Of a stretch of 45,327 nucleotides of DNA, positions 7,770 through 15,248 are shown in pieces (position 1 is the stretch's first letter; each line of letters starts with the position of its first letter). Where the stretch lies: assembly GCF_004167665.1 (NCBI RefSeq), contig NZ_SEWE01000038.1, positions 1-45,327 of the forward strand, read 5' to 3'. The notes under the pieces were generated by a model. The model was not told the origin of the DNA, did not search any database, and saw only the letters and a program-made list of their open reading frames with translations. Source of the DNA: Hymenobacter persicinus. Lineage in GTDB: Bacteria; Bacteroidota; Bacteroidia; Cytophagales; Hymenobacteraceae. The translations under genes were made by a program, and so were the position numbers.

Positions 7770-7798
7770 ACTATTTCACCAGCTCACCATTTCACCAC
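7765..7798. repeat. Octamer array abutting the patatin-gene stop codon
   Basis: Four 8-base units, ACCTCACT, ATTTCACC, AGCTCACC and ATTTCACC, start at 7765, 7773, 7781 and 7789, followed by AC and then the minus-strand stop codon (CTA, 7799-7801). The unit type and the trailing AC match the arrays ending at 531 and 29529. Here there is one arm only, and it marks the 3' end of a gene, not a start. Confidence 0.75.
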
Positions 7799-10135
7799 CT
7801 AGTCTAGGGACCGGTCGCGGAAGAGCACGTAGCCGATGTGGGCAAACACGCCGAACTGGTGGTTGGGGTCGTCGTAGCGGATGAACTGCAGGGCCGCGGG
7901 GCCGACGGGGGTCTGGTACACGAAGCCGGTCATGGCCGTGAAGTAGGGACGGCTAAAGGTGGGGCCGCGCCCGGCCAGCAGCTCGTTGCTAGCCTGCCGC
8001 TCGAAGGGACGCACCATCAGGTGCACGTAGGCTTCGGTGCGCCATTCCAGGGAGCCCACAATGGCCCGCACGTAGCGCAGGCCGGTGGCGGCGTAGGCCG
8101 TGCCGCGGTAGCGGTCCAGAAACAGGGTGCGGGAGTCGGGCAGGGGCAGAAACACCGGCGACATGGTCAGGGAGGCGCGGTAGGTGGCAAACTCGCCCTG
8201 GGTGGTGGCAACGGCCTGGAACATGTAGCCCCAGGCGTTGACGCGGCTGCCCACCGAGTCCACTTTATTGAAGGTGAAGTACTGCTCATTGAACAGGTCA
8301 ACCTTCACAAACTGCTGGTTACGGGTCAGCTTGGATAGGCCGACGGCGGTGGAGCCGGGCTCGTAGGTTTCCTGGGCCGTCACGCCGCGCAGGGTCAGCT
8401 CCACCCGCCGCCCGCTCACGGCGTACTGCCGGCGGTTCAGGGAGTTGCGCTCAAAGCGGGCCGCGGCCGTGATACCGTCGAGCCGGTCCTGGTCGAGGAT
8501 GGCGTTAGAGCTGATGTCGGCAGTGTTGGCGTACCGGTCGCGGTTGGTGAACACGCCGCCCGTCAGGGTGTAGCGGCTGCGAAAATTGGGGCTGAGGCCC
8601 ACCTGCAACTCGGCTTTCACGTCGCGCTGCTGGAGCTGAGTGTTCTGGGCCGAGGAGCCTAGCAGGCCGCCGGTGTCCTGGTAGTTGAAGTTGTTGAACG
8701 TGACCGTGGGCTCGAAGTACAGCGGCGTGCGGCCCGGAATGCTGAGCCGGAACGAGCCCCGGGCCCCGTTGTAGAAGCGCCCGATGGTGGCGTCAGCCTT
8801 CACGGTGTAGAGGTAGCGGTTGAGGTAGCGGTAGGCCAGGCCCAGGTAGAAATTGCTCATCGAGCGGGTCGAGAGCAGCACGCCCAGGTCGGTGGTCAGG
8901 TTGCTGTTCTGACGCGCGTCGATGCCCAGCACGTAGCCCTTCTGCTTCTGGTCGTAGCGGATGCGCGGGTACACGTTGTTGAAGAAGTCGTTGTTGACGA
9001 GGCGGTAGTAGCCTTCCTCAATGTCGCCGGGGGAGTAGCTGGAGCCGTTTTTCTGGAAAAAGCGGCGTACGAAGTCCTGCTGCTGCCGCGGCAGACCCTG
9101 CACGGTTATCTGGCTGAACTCCGGCTTGGGGGCCCGGTTCTGAAACTCCCGGCGGCGCTGCTGCAGGGCCAGCGTGTCTTCGCGGCGCGGAATCCGGCTC
9201 AGCGCCAGGTCGAGCTTACGGTCGGCGGCCTGCTCCCCGAGCTGAATCAGCTGCTTGACCTTGCCGAAGTCGGCGGCCGTGATGTCGCCGAGGGTGGGCT
9301 GGATGAAGATGCCGTTCTTGCCCACCGATACGGTATCGGCCACGTTGGAACCCAGAAAAATCAGGGTGCTGGTCAGCAGTTGGTCGTCCTTGTCCTTGGG
9401 GTATTTGCTGAAGGCCACGTCGCCCACGTTCACTCCGATGATGATGTCGGGCTTAAATTCCTGGCGCATCACGCCGGTGGGGAAGTTGTCGACCACGGCC
9501 CCGTCGAAGAGGTAGCGGCCATCGAGGCCCCGGATGGGGCGGAATGCCAGCGGAAAGGCCATGGAACTGCGCACCGCGTCCGACAGGGAGCCATTGCGCT
9601 GCACCACCTTTTCGCGGGTGAAGATTTCGGAAGCCACGCTGCGGTAGGGCACCATCAGCTTGTCGAAGTCGTAGCCGGAAATGGCGCCGGCCGGAGCCAG
9701 CATGGTGGCCAGCACGTAGTTCAGCGTCACGTCGTTGACCAGCTTGGGCGTCACGCGGGTTTTCAGGGTCGAGTCGACGGCCAGGCGCAGGTGCAGGGCC
9801 GCGGGCGTAGGCTCGGCGTCGTAGTAGTTGTAAACTTTGTCTTCCAGCGGCTGGCCCGACACCCAGTTTTGGAAGTCGGGCTTAACCACGATTTCCTCGA
9901 TTTCCCGGGGCGAGTAGCCCGCCGCGTACAGGGCCCCCACGATGGCGCCCATGCTGGTGCCGACGATGTAGTCAATCGGAATCCGGTTCTTTTCCAGCAC
10001 TTTCAGCACGCCGATGTGGGCCAGGCCCTTGGCGCCGCCGCCACTGAGAACAAGGCCCACCTTCTGGGCCGAAACGGGAGAAATGGAAAAGACCGAAACC
10101 AGCAGGAGCAGGAGCCAGCAGTAGAGTTTGCGCAT
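7799..10135 (-). CDS. Patatin-like phospholipase fused to outer-membrane beta-barrel (type Vd-like)
   Basis: A 778-residue protein in three parts. A signal peptide ends near residue 24 (SPVSAQ). The patatin domain (about 25-320) has the oxyanion motif SGGGAKG, nucleophile Ser61 in GTSMG and catalytic Asp211 in FDGAVVDN. A POTRA-like segment follows at about 340-410 (SQITVQGLPRQQQDF, then FFNNVYPRIRYD), then a beta-barrel to the C-terminus with many alternating aromatic strands. This matches the Bacteroidetes version of the PlpD/type Vd patatin transporters, where the barrel belongs to the BamA/Omp85 group. The expected role is lipase activity at or outside the outer membrane. ATG at 10135 gives a good signal peptide. 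No operon partner is seen; the upstream 119 bases are non-coding. Confidence 0.93.
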   Translation of the reverse strand: MRKLYCWLLLLLVSVFSISPVSAQKVGLVLSGGGAKGLAHIGVLKVLEKNRIPIDYIVGTSMGAIVGALYAAGYSPREIEEIVVKPDFQNWVSGQPLEDKVYNYYDAEPTPAALHLRLAVDSTLKTRVTPKLVNDVTLNYVLATMLAPAGAISGYDFDKLMVPYRSVASEIFTREKVVQRNGSLSDAVRSSMAFPLAFRPIRGLDGRYLFDGAVVDNFPTGVMRQEFKPDIIIGVNVGDVAFSKYPKDKDDQLLTSTLIFLGSNVADTVSVGKNGIFIQPTLGDITAADFGKVKQLIQLGEQAADRKLDLALSRIPRREDTLALQQRRREFQNRAPKPEFSQITVQGLPRQQQDFVRRFFQKNGSSYSPGDIEEGYYRLVNNDFFNNVYPRIRYDQKQKGYVLGIDARQNSNLTTDLGVLLSTRSMSNFYLGLAYRYLNRYLYTVKADATIGRFYNGARGSFRLSIPGRTPLYFEPTVTFNNFNYQDTGGLLGSSAQNTQLQQRDVKAELQVGLSPNFRSRYTLTGGVFTNRDRYANTADISSNAILDQDRLDGITAAARFERNSLNRRQYAVSGRRVELTLRGVTAQETYEPGSTAVGLSKLTRNQQFVKVDLFNEQYFTFNKVDSVGSRVNAWGYMFQAVATTQGEFATYRASLTMSPVFLPLPDSRTLFLDRYRGTAYAATGLRYVRAIVGSLEWRTEAYVHLMVRPFERQASNELLAGRGPTFSRPYFTAMTGFVYQTPVGPAALQFIRYDDPNHQFGVFAHIGYVLFRDRSLD

Positions 10136-10254
10136 AGGTGGGAAAGTAAGGCCCCGAACAGGGCAGCGGCTTTCCTACGCAAGGCGCAAGGGGGAGTTGC
10201 GCCGGATATAGCTCAACCGTAATATAAACCCGATTCCCGGCCACCGGAGCCCGA

Positions 10255-11574
10255 TCAGGGTGCCGGCGGCAGGGCCAGGGCAGCATGAAAAATGCCGTCT
10301 TGTTCGCTTAGCCGGAGGGTAGTGCCGTGCAGCTCGGCCAGGCGGCTGCTCAGCCACAACCCCAGGCCCGCCCCCTCGCTGAGCACGTCGGCCTGGTAGT
10401 AGGCAGTGGTCAGGCGGGAAAGGTCGCCGAGGCTGGCGCGCACCGGATTGGTGACCGTGAGCGTGGGCCAGCCGGAATCCGCGGCGCAGTCCACGGTTAC
10501 CGTCACGGCCGCGCCGGCGGGGGCGTGGCGCAGGGCATTTTCCAGCAGGTTGAGCACGATGGTAGTCAGCTTGTCGGCGTCGGCCTGCACCCGGAAGCCG
10601 GGGGCATTTTCGTCGATGTGCAGGAGCAGAGGGCGGCCGGCGGCCCGGAAGCGGGGCAGCAGCCGGTCGGCGAGGCTGAGCACCAGTTCCTCAAAAGCCA
10701 GGGGCTGAAGGGTGAGAGGCAACGCCCCGGCCCGCAGCCGGCTCACGAGCAGAAAATCGTCGACCAGCCGGCTCAGGCGGCGAATTTCGTCCTGGTGCCC
10801 GGCGAGCTGGACGCGGGCGGCGGCGGGCAGGTCGGGGGCCTGCGCAGCCACGCTGAGGCCGGTTTGCAAAGTGGCCAGCGGGGTGCGCAACTCGTGGGCG
10901 GCGGCGGCCAGAAAGTTGTCCTGGAGCTGGGCCCCCTCGCGCAAGCGGGTCAGCAGCTGGTTGAGCGTTTCGGCCAGCTCCTGCACCTCGTCGCCGGTGG
11001 CGGGCACGGGCAGGGACGCCAGTTCCGCGCTGCTGCCCATGCTCCGGGCCTGGCGGCTGATGCGGCGCAGGGGCCGCAGAGCCACCCGGCTCAGCACCGG
11101 GGCCAGCAGCCACGCCAGTAGCAGACTGCCCGCCGCGGCCGCCGCCAGCCCGGCGCGCACCTGGGCCAGGGCGTGGTTGAGGGGGGCGGCCGGATGGGCC
11201 AGCCAGAGCGTAAGCTGGTCGTCGGGAAACAGGCCGGGGCTGCGGGCCACGCGCACCTGCCGCCAGCCCCGGGCGCGGGAGTGGGGCCAACGGGCCGAGC
11301 GGAACAGCTCCAGGGCCGGCTGCCCGGGCCGCTGGTAGAGCACGCGCATGGTTTCGCCGGTCTGGTCGGGCAGGGGCAGCACGGGCAGGGCTCCGCTCAG
11401 GTCGGTGCGGGCCAGCAAGAGGGCGGCGCGGGCCCGAAGCCGGTCGTCGTCGGCGGCCGTGAGCAGGGTGCGCAGCCGCCGGTACTGCCAGCCTCCGCCC
11501 AGCAGCGTCGTCAGCAGCACCACGGCCGTGAAGGCAAGCAGCAGGTGGGCGCGCAGGGAGGCGGGGCGGAGCAT
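10255..11574 (-). CDS. Sensor histidine kinase, HisKA family
   Basis: A 439-residue membrane kinase. TM1 lies at about residues 8-28, a short periplasmic domain at 30-140, TM2 at about 141-162, a HAMP-like linker at 165-215, then the dimerisation helix with phospho-acceptor His227 in AAHELRTPLATL. The N box has Asn346 in LNLLENALRH and the G2 box is GAGLGLWL (401-408). The usual G1 box (DxGxG) is absent; TVTNPVRAS stands in its place. ATG 11574 was chosen because the hydrophobic helix begins directly after it (MLRPASLRAHLLLAF); an earlier TTG at 11661 lies inside a large palindrome. It follows its response regulator gene, 173 bases downstream. The signal sensed is unknown. Confidence 0.92.
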   Translation of the reverse strand: MLRPASLRAHLLLAFTAVVLLTTLLGGGWQYRRLRTLLTAADDDRLRARAALLLARTDLSGALPVLPLPDQTGETMRVLYQRPGQPALELFRSARWPHSRARGWRQVRVARSPGLFPDDQLTLWLAHPAAPLNHALAQVRAGLAAAAAGSLLLAWLLAPVLSRVALRPLRRISRQARSMGSSAELASLPVPATGDEVQELAETLNQLLTRLREGAQLQDNFLAAAAHELRTPLATLQTGLSVAAQAPDLPAAARVQLAGHQDEIRRLSRLVDDFLLVSRLRAGALPLTLQPLAFEELVLSLADRLLPRFRAAGRPLLLHIDENAPGFRVQADADKLTTIVLNLLENALRHAPAGAAVTVTVDCAADSGWPTLTVTNPVRASLGDLSRLTTAYYQADVLSEGAGLGLWLSSRLAELHGTTLRLSEQDGIFHAALALPPAP

Positions 11575-11586
11575 TTTCGTTGAGTG

Positions 11587-11722
11587 CTGAATGTTGAAGG
11601 CAAACGGAATGGCGTTCTGAGCGAAACAGAAACGTCGCGCGTGCTGCCGCTGGATTACCAATCATACGGCAGCACGCGAGATTCCTCGACAAGCTCGGAA
11701 TGACGTTCCTTTTCCAGCATTG
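11587..11722. repeat. Large imperfect palindrome between response regulator and kinase genes
   Basis: Two arms of about 60 bases fold onto each other. The core is perfect: CGCGTGCTGCCG (11638-11649) with CGGCAGCACGCG (11667-11678), around a 17-base loop that itself contains GATT/AATC. Outer parts match less well (for example AATGGCGTTCTGAGC against the complement of GCTCGGAATGACGTT). The element fills most of the 173-base gap inside what should be an operon. It resembles dispersed intergenic palindromes that I recall from Hymenobacter genomes, but that recollection was not checked. Confidence 0.7.
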
Positions 11723-11747
11723 CGGTTCCTTAACCTGGTTCACATTC

Positions 11748-12425
11748 TTAGTTCTTAATCCGGTACCCGTGGCCGACGACGGTTTCGAGCAGGGGCGGAA
11801 GCTCAGGAAAGGCTTTGTCAAGTTTGCGGCGGAGCTGGGAAACATGCACCTCAATGACGTTGGAGCCCATATCGAAGTCTACTTCCCAGACTTTCTCGGC
11901 AATGCGGGTTTTGGGCACCACCCGGCCGGCGTTGCGCAGCAGCAGCTCAAGCAGGGCAAACTCGCGGTTGGTGAGGCTCACCGGCTGCCCGGCCCGGGTC
12001 ACGGCGCGGTGCAGCGGGTCCAGTTCCAGGTCGGCCAGGCGCAGGGGGGCGGCCCCGGGCTGGGCCCGCTGCCGGTCCACGGCGCGCAGGCGGGCCAGCA
12101 GCTCGTCCAGCTCGAAGGGCTTGCGCAAATAGTCCACGGCACCCGCGTCGAGGCCGCGAATGACGTGGGTGGTGTCGGCCAGGGCGCTGAGGATGATGAC
12201 GGGCACGGCGGCGAGGCCAAACTCGCGCAGGTTGCGCAGCACGTCGAGGCCATTCTGCCCGGGCAGCATCATATCGAGCAGAATCACGTCGTAAGCCGTG
12301 GTGGCGGCCCGCTCCAGGCCCTCGGGGCCGCTGTGGGCCACGTCGGCCACGTGCCCGGCCTGGCTCAGGCCCTGCTGCACAAAGCTGGCCAGCCGAACCT
12401 CATCTTCAATCAACAGAATGCGCAT
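11748..12425 (-). CDS. Response regulator, OmpR/PhoB family
   Basis: A 225-residue two-domain regulator. The receiver domain (1-120) has acidic residues E7/D8, phospho-acceptor Asp51 in VILLDMMLPG, Ser80 at the Thr/Ser switch position and Lys102 in YLRKPFELDEL. The C-terminal winged helix (about 128-225) has the OmpR-type LTNREFALLELLLRNAG and SNVIEVHVSQLRRKLDK, ending in the family hallmark ETVVGHGYRIKN. The ATG at 12425 begins MRILLIEDE, a standard start. It precedes its cognate kinase gene on the same strand, separated by a large palindrome. The gene upstream (12526-13383, an exported protein) is isolated from it by a terminator hairpin. DNA targets are unknown; the neighbouring exported-protein gene is one candidate. 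Confidence 0.96.
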   Translation of the reverse strand: MRILLIEDEVRLASFVQQGLSQAGHVADVAHSGPEGLERAATTAYDVILLDMMLPGQNGLDVLRNLREFGLAAVPVIILSALADTTHVIRGLDAGAVDYLRKPFELDELLARLRAVDRQRAQPGAAPLRLADLELDPLHRAVTRAGQPVSLTNREFALLELLLRNAGRVVPKTRIAEKVWEVDFDMGSNVIEVHVSQLRRKLDKAFPELPPLLETVVGHGYRIKN

Positions 12426-12466
12426 ACCGCTCAGCTACGAAAAAACGGATAGGTGGGGTCAGGAGC

Positions 12467-12517
12467 AGAAAAAACGACGCCATGCCGCGGCCTCGCCCAG
12501 CATGACGTCGTTCTTTT
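12467..12517 (-). terminator. Intrinsic terminator after exported-protein gene
   Basis: On the minus strand a stem formed by 12516-12500 and 12485-12471 (GAACGACGTCATGC with GCATGGCGTCGTT, one G-U pair) is followed by six T. It lies 9-60 bases after the stop codon at 12526 of the exported-protein gene and before the response-regulator gene. Confidence 0.75.
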
Positions 12518-12525
12518 ACCAACTG

Positions 12526-13383
12526 CTAGTGCACTAGGTACTGCACGCCGCCCACGGTCAGGGTCTGGGCGTGGACGCGGCGTACGTCGGTGGCGGCGAC
12601 CATGCCTTCGCGCAGGGTGAGGGCCGAGCCGGTGGCCTGGACCGTTTCACCCACCTTGAGCTTGTCGCCGAGCTGAATGGCCACGTGGGGCGGCAGCAGT
12701 AGCAGGGTGTTGTCGGTCAGCACCAGGCCCCGGACCTGGCCTCGGTCGTCACGGCGCAGCTCACTGATGCGGCCGTTCCAAGTGGTGGCCGCCGGCGCCG
12801 TGGCCTCCGGGTCGCGCGGCCGCTCCGGGCGCTGCATCAGCAGGGGTGTGCTACCGTTTTGCACGCTCACCAGCTCCAGACGGGCGGCGGGCTGGGCAGT
12901 GGCGGTACCGGCTTCGGCAGGACCCCGGCGGCCGGCCACGGCCCCGAAGCTGATGGTCTGCCCCGGCTTGGCGGCGGCCATCACGGCCTTGGCCATGTGC
13001 AGGGGAAAGTGAACAGTCGTTTCGGTGCCGTTGAGCGTGGTCACGAAGCCGTCGTACAGGCCTTCGGGGTTGGTGACGTAGCGAGTCAGAGTGCCGCTCA
13101 GGCTTTGCACGGGTTGCAGGGCGCGGTCTTCGCCGGGGCGGCCTGGGCCGGCCGGGCCGTGGGGACCTTTGCCGTGGGGTCCGCGGCCGGGGACGGGCGG
13201 CGGGGGCGGGGTGCCGTCGGGCAGGGCCGGGGCGGCCGCCCCCGCCCCCGCCGCCGCGGCCGACTTGGCGGCGCTGCGCTTGGTCTTGGTTTTAGTGGTC
13301 GTGGTGGTTTGCTGGGCCAGGGCCGGGCCGGCCAGCAGGGCGGCCAGGGTCAGGACACTCAACGATTTGGGGGAGAAAAACAT
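12526..13383 (-). CDS. Exported protein with two OB-like repeats and Pro/Ala-rich linker
   Basis: A 285-residue protein with a signal peptide (cleavage near ALAQ, residue 24), then a Thr/Lys and Ala/Pro/Gly-rich low-complexity region to about residue 90. Two similar domains follow. The first (about 93-155) reads LSGTLTRYVTNPEGLYDGFVTT, then a VHFPLHMAKAV and KPGQTISFGAV pattern. The second (about 200-270) reads WNGRISELRRDDRGQVRGLVLT, then LLPPHVAIQL and KVGETVQATGSAL. This is an internal duplication of a small beta-barrel-like unit. No enzyme motif is seen. It is located between two non-coding hairpins and so is probably a single-gene unit. A role in metal or envelope stress would be a guess; function is unknown. 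Confidence 0.8.
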   Translation of the reverse strand: MFFSPKSLSVLTLAALLAGPALAQQTTTTTKTKTKRSAAKSAAAAGAGAAAPALPDGTPPPPPVPGRGPHGKGPHGPAGPGRPGEDRALQPVQSLSGTLTRYVTNPEGLYDGFVTTLNGTETTVHFPLHMAKAVMAAAKPGQTISFGAVAGRRGPAEAGTATAQPAARLELVSVQNGSTPLLMQRPERPRDPEATAPAATTWNGRISELRRDDRGQVRGLVLTDNTLLLLPPHVAIQLGDKLKVGETVQATGSALTLREGMVAATDVRRVHAQTLTVGGVQYLVH

Positions 13384-13456
13384 GGCAGTGAGTCGGTAAG
13401 CCCGCGGGGTTGTTCCCGAAGGATGCTACAAAGCTGCGCCCCCGCCCTGAGGCCGG

Positions 13457-13485
13457 CCTGAAGACCGGATTAATTTTTCTTCAGG
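13457..13485. repeat. Short perfect inverted repeat upstream of exported-protein gene
   Basis: CCTGAAGA (13457-13464) and TCTTCAGG (13478-13485) form an 8-bp inverted repeat with a 13-base AT-rich spacer. It sits between the stop of the gene at 13498 and the start at 13383. It could be an operator for the downstream gene or a weak terminator; there is no T-run on the minus strand. Confidence 0.35.
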
Positions 13486-13497
13486 TGCGCAGCGCCG

Positions 13498-14172
13498 CTA
13501 GGGCTTGCTGCCCGGGCCGGCCGCCAGGTGAGCATTGTACTCCGTGATGATGGCTACCAAGTTGCGGTAGTGGTAGTCTTTCTCCTGCCGGGCTACTTTC
13601 TGCGCCAGCTCCGGGTAGCCCATCAGTAACTGGCTTACCTGGGCGTTGAACATGCCCCGGTCTACTTCGGCCAGCGCGCCGCCGCGCCGCCGAATGAAAA
13701 AGTGGCTGTTGGTGTAAGGAATAGCCGTGTGCAGCATGGCGCCGGGCACCGGGATGGGCAGCGGGGCCCGCTGCTGCTCGGCCTGCAGAAACAATTCTAC
13801 GGCCCCGTCCGCCACCCGCTCGGCCAGAATCTTTGGCTTTTTCGTGCCGACCAAGCGCATCGTTTCAAAGTAATACGGACCCGCTGTCATGCTGAGCACG
13901 TCTTCTACTTTGGCCGTCTGCCGGGGTGGGGTGGGCTTGCGGTTGGGCAGCCGGAAGTAATAATTAAACGGATAGTCGATGCCCGGGTACTGGGTGGGAA
14001 TGGGCAGGTAGGCCTGGATGGCGCGGCCGTCGGCGAAGCGCAGCGTGCCCCAGCCGAAGCTCAGGGTCTTGTCGATGACGCAAAACGTGGTGTCGGCGGC
14101 GGGCGTAGGGGCCTGGGCCCGGGCACCCAGGGACAGGACTGCCAGGGGCAGCGCATAAAAAAGCTTGGTCAT
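13498..14172 (-). CDS. Secreted protein of unknown function
   Basis: A 224-residue protein with a signal peptide (MTKLFYALPLAVLSLGARAQA, cleavage near residue 20). The mature part shows FCVIDKTLSFGWGTLRFADG, a proline-rich stretch around NRKPTPPRQ, KILAERVADGAVELFLQAEQ and a C-terminal helical part with YHYRNLVAIITEYNAHL. I do not recognise the family. The ATG at 14172 was preferred to a TTG three codons earlier. It is 86 bases downstream of the DUF486 gene on the same strand and could share its transcript. No cysteine-rich or metal-binding pattern is visible. Confidence 0.78.
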   Translation of the reverse strand: MTKLFYALPLAVLSLGARAQAPTPAADTTFCVIDKTLSFGWGTLRFADGRAIQAYLPIPTQYPGIDYPFNYYFRLPNRKPTPPRQTAKVEDVLSMTAGPYYFETMRLVGTKKPKILAERVADGAVELFLQAEQQRAPLPIPVPGAMLHTAIPYTNSHFFIRRRGGALAEVDRGMFNAQVSQLLMGYPELAQKVARQEKDYHYRNLVAIITEYNAHLAAGPGSKP

Positions 14173-14258
14173 CAAAAGCAAGAATAGAAGGCGAAGTATC
14201 GGATAAGGGCCAGACTTTCGGCACCCATAAAGCTACGCCCCACCGGCCAGTTGCCGGC

Positions 14259-14630
14259 TTACCACTTTTTGAAGATGACGTAGACGGCGGCAATCAGCAG
14301 CCCGAAGCCCACGAGGTGGTTCCAGCCCAGCTTGTCGGTCTTGAACACATACACGGCGCAGAGCGTGAACACAGACAAAGAAATGACCTCCTGAATCACC
14401 TTGAGCTGAAACAGGTTGAAGGGCCCGCCGTTTTCCTCGAACCCGATGCGGTTGGCCGGCACCTGAAACACGTACTCGAAAAACGCCAGCCCCCAGCTAA
14501 TCAGAATCACGCCCACCAGCCCCAGCCCGTGCAGCCAGGTGATTTTCTTGAACTGCAGGTGCCCATACCAGGCGAAGGTCATGAACAGGTTGGAAATGGT
14601 GAGCAGCAGAACGGTGTAGAGGGATTTCAT
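14259..14630 (-). CDS. DUF486 / DMT-like small integral membrane protein
   Basis: A 123-residue protein with four predicted transmembrane helices (about 5-20, 33-52, 82-97 and 103-120). FAWYGHLQFK and the loop AFFEYVFQVPANRIGFEENGG are characteristic of the DUF486 family, which resembles half-size drug/metabolite transporters. It starts at ATG 14630 (MKSLYTVLLLTISNLFMTFAWYGHLQ). In such small transporters the active form is a dimer; substrate unknown. It lies between a divergent hypothetical gene and a secreted-protein gene with no functional link visible. Confidence 0.9.
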   Translation of the reverse strand: MKSLYTVLLLTISNLFMTFAWYGHLQFKKITWLHGLGLVGVILISWGLAFFEYVFQVPANRIGFEENGGPFNLFQLKVIQEVISLSVFTLCAVYVFKTDKLGWNHLVGFGLLIAAVYVIFKKW

Positions 14631-14691
14631 GGAGCAAGAGGATGATCGGCGCTACTGTTTGCGCCGCAAGGCATACGGCAAAAGCTGAACC

Positions 14692-14725
14692 ATTGGACTA
14701 CTTGCACGCAAAGCGAATACCTTCG
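14692..14725 (+). promoter_or_regulatory. Candidate promoter of the AT-richer hypothetical gene
   Basis: ATTG (14692-14695) as -33 and TACCTTCG (14718-14725) as -7, 22 bases apart, fit the Bacteroidetes TTTG/TAnnTTTG pattern with one mismatch each. The start codon is 38 bases downstream at 14763. Confidence 0.35.
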
Positions 14726-14762
14726 ATAGGTTTATAGTTCTTCTGATTCGCTCTCCAAGTCA

Positions 14763-15233
14763 ATGCGTCAGGCTAGGTTCAAGGCTGTTAAGCTGCTGCG
14801 GAAATGGATGTTGAAGCATCATTCAGCTTCGGCGCTGAATAAACAGGTTTTAACCGACTATTCCGGGGTAGCTCAGATAACGCTGGGCGGCTTTGCGTAT
14901 GATGAAAGCGGATTTCAGTACGCAACCAAGTCAGGTGTAGGGTATCATAAGTGGACGGACCTCGAAACGGCCTTCGGCTACAAAGTAGACCTGTATACCA
15001 CGGACGAAATCTGCCTGGACCTGTTTTTCAGCAAGGAAACGCGCCTGACGCTCACAGAGTCAACGCCTGGCTGGTATCAATTCTTGGATAGGCTAGCTGA
15101 AAACATACCCTCAGTTCCTCGTGAGTGGAACCTGAAAATAGCAGCTCCAGCCTTTGAAATACAATTGACGCTGCTTTTCGATAAGGCCGGGAGAAATCAG
15201 GAGCAGGCCGAAGTAGCTTGCTACAAGGCGTAA
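14763..15233 (+). CDS. Hypothetical protein, base composition unlike neighbours
   Basis: A 156-residue protein without signal peptide or membrane segment. A positively charged N-terminus (KAVKLLRKWMLKHH) is followed by beta-strand-rich sequence with several aromatic residues (ITLGGFAYDESGFQYATKSG, YHKWTDLETAFGYKVDLY, TDEICLDLFFSKE, TPGWYQFLDRLAENIP, APAFEIQLTLLFDK). I recognise no family. Codons end in A or T much more often than in neighbouring genes, so recent acquisition is possible. It stands alone on the plus strand, 132 bases from the divergent DUF486 gene, and ends 15 bases from the convergent S1/P1-like gene with no terminator between them. Confidence 0.75.
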   Translation: MRQARFKAVKLLRKWMLKHHSASALNKQVLTDYSGVAQITLGGFAYDESGFQYATKSGVGYHKWTDLETAFGYKVDLYTTDEICLDLFFSKETRLTLTESTPGWYQFLDRLAENIPSVPREWNLKIAAPAFEIQLTLLFDKAGRNQEQAEVACYKA

Positions 15234-15248
15234 GGTCCCAGAGAATCC

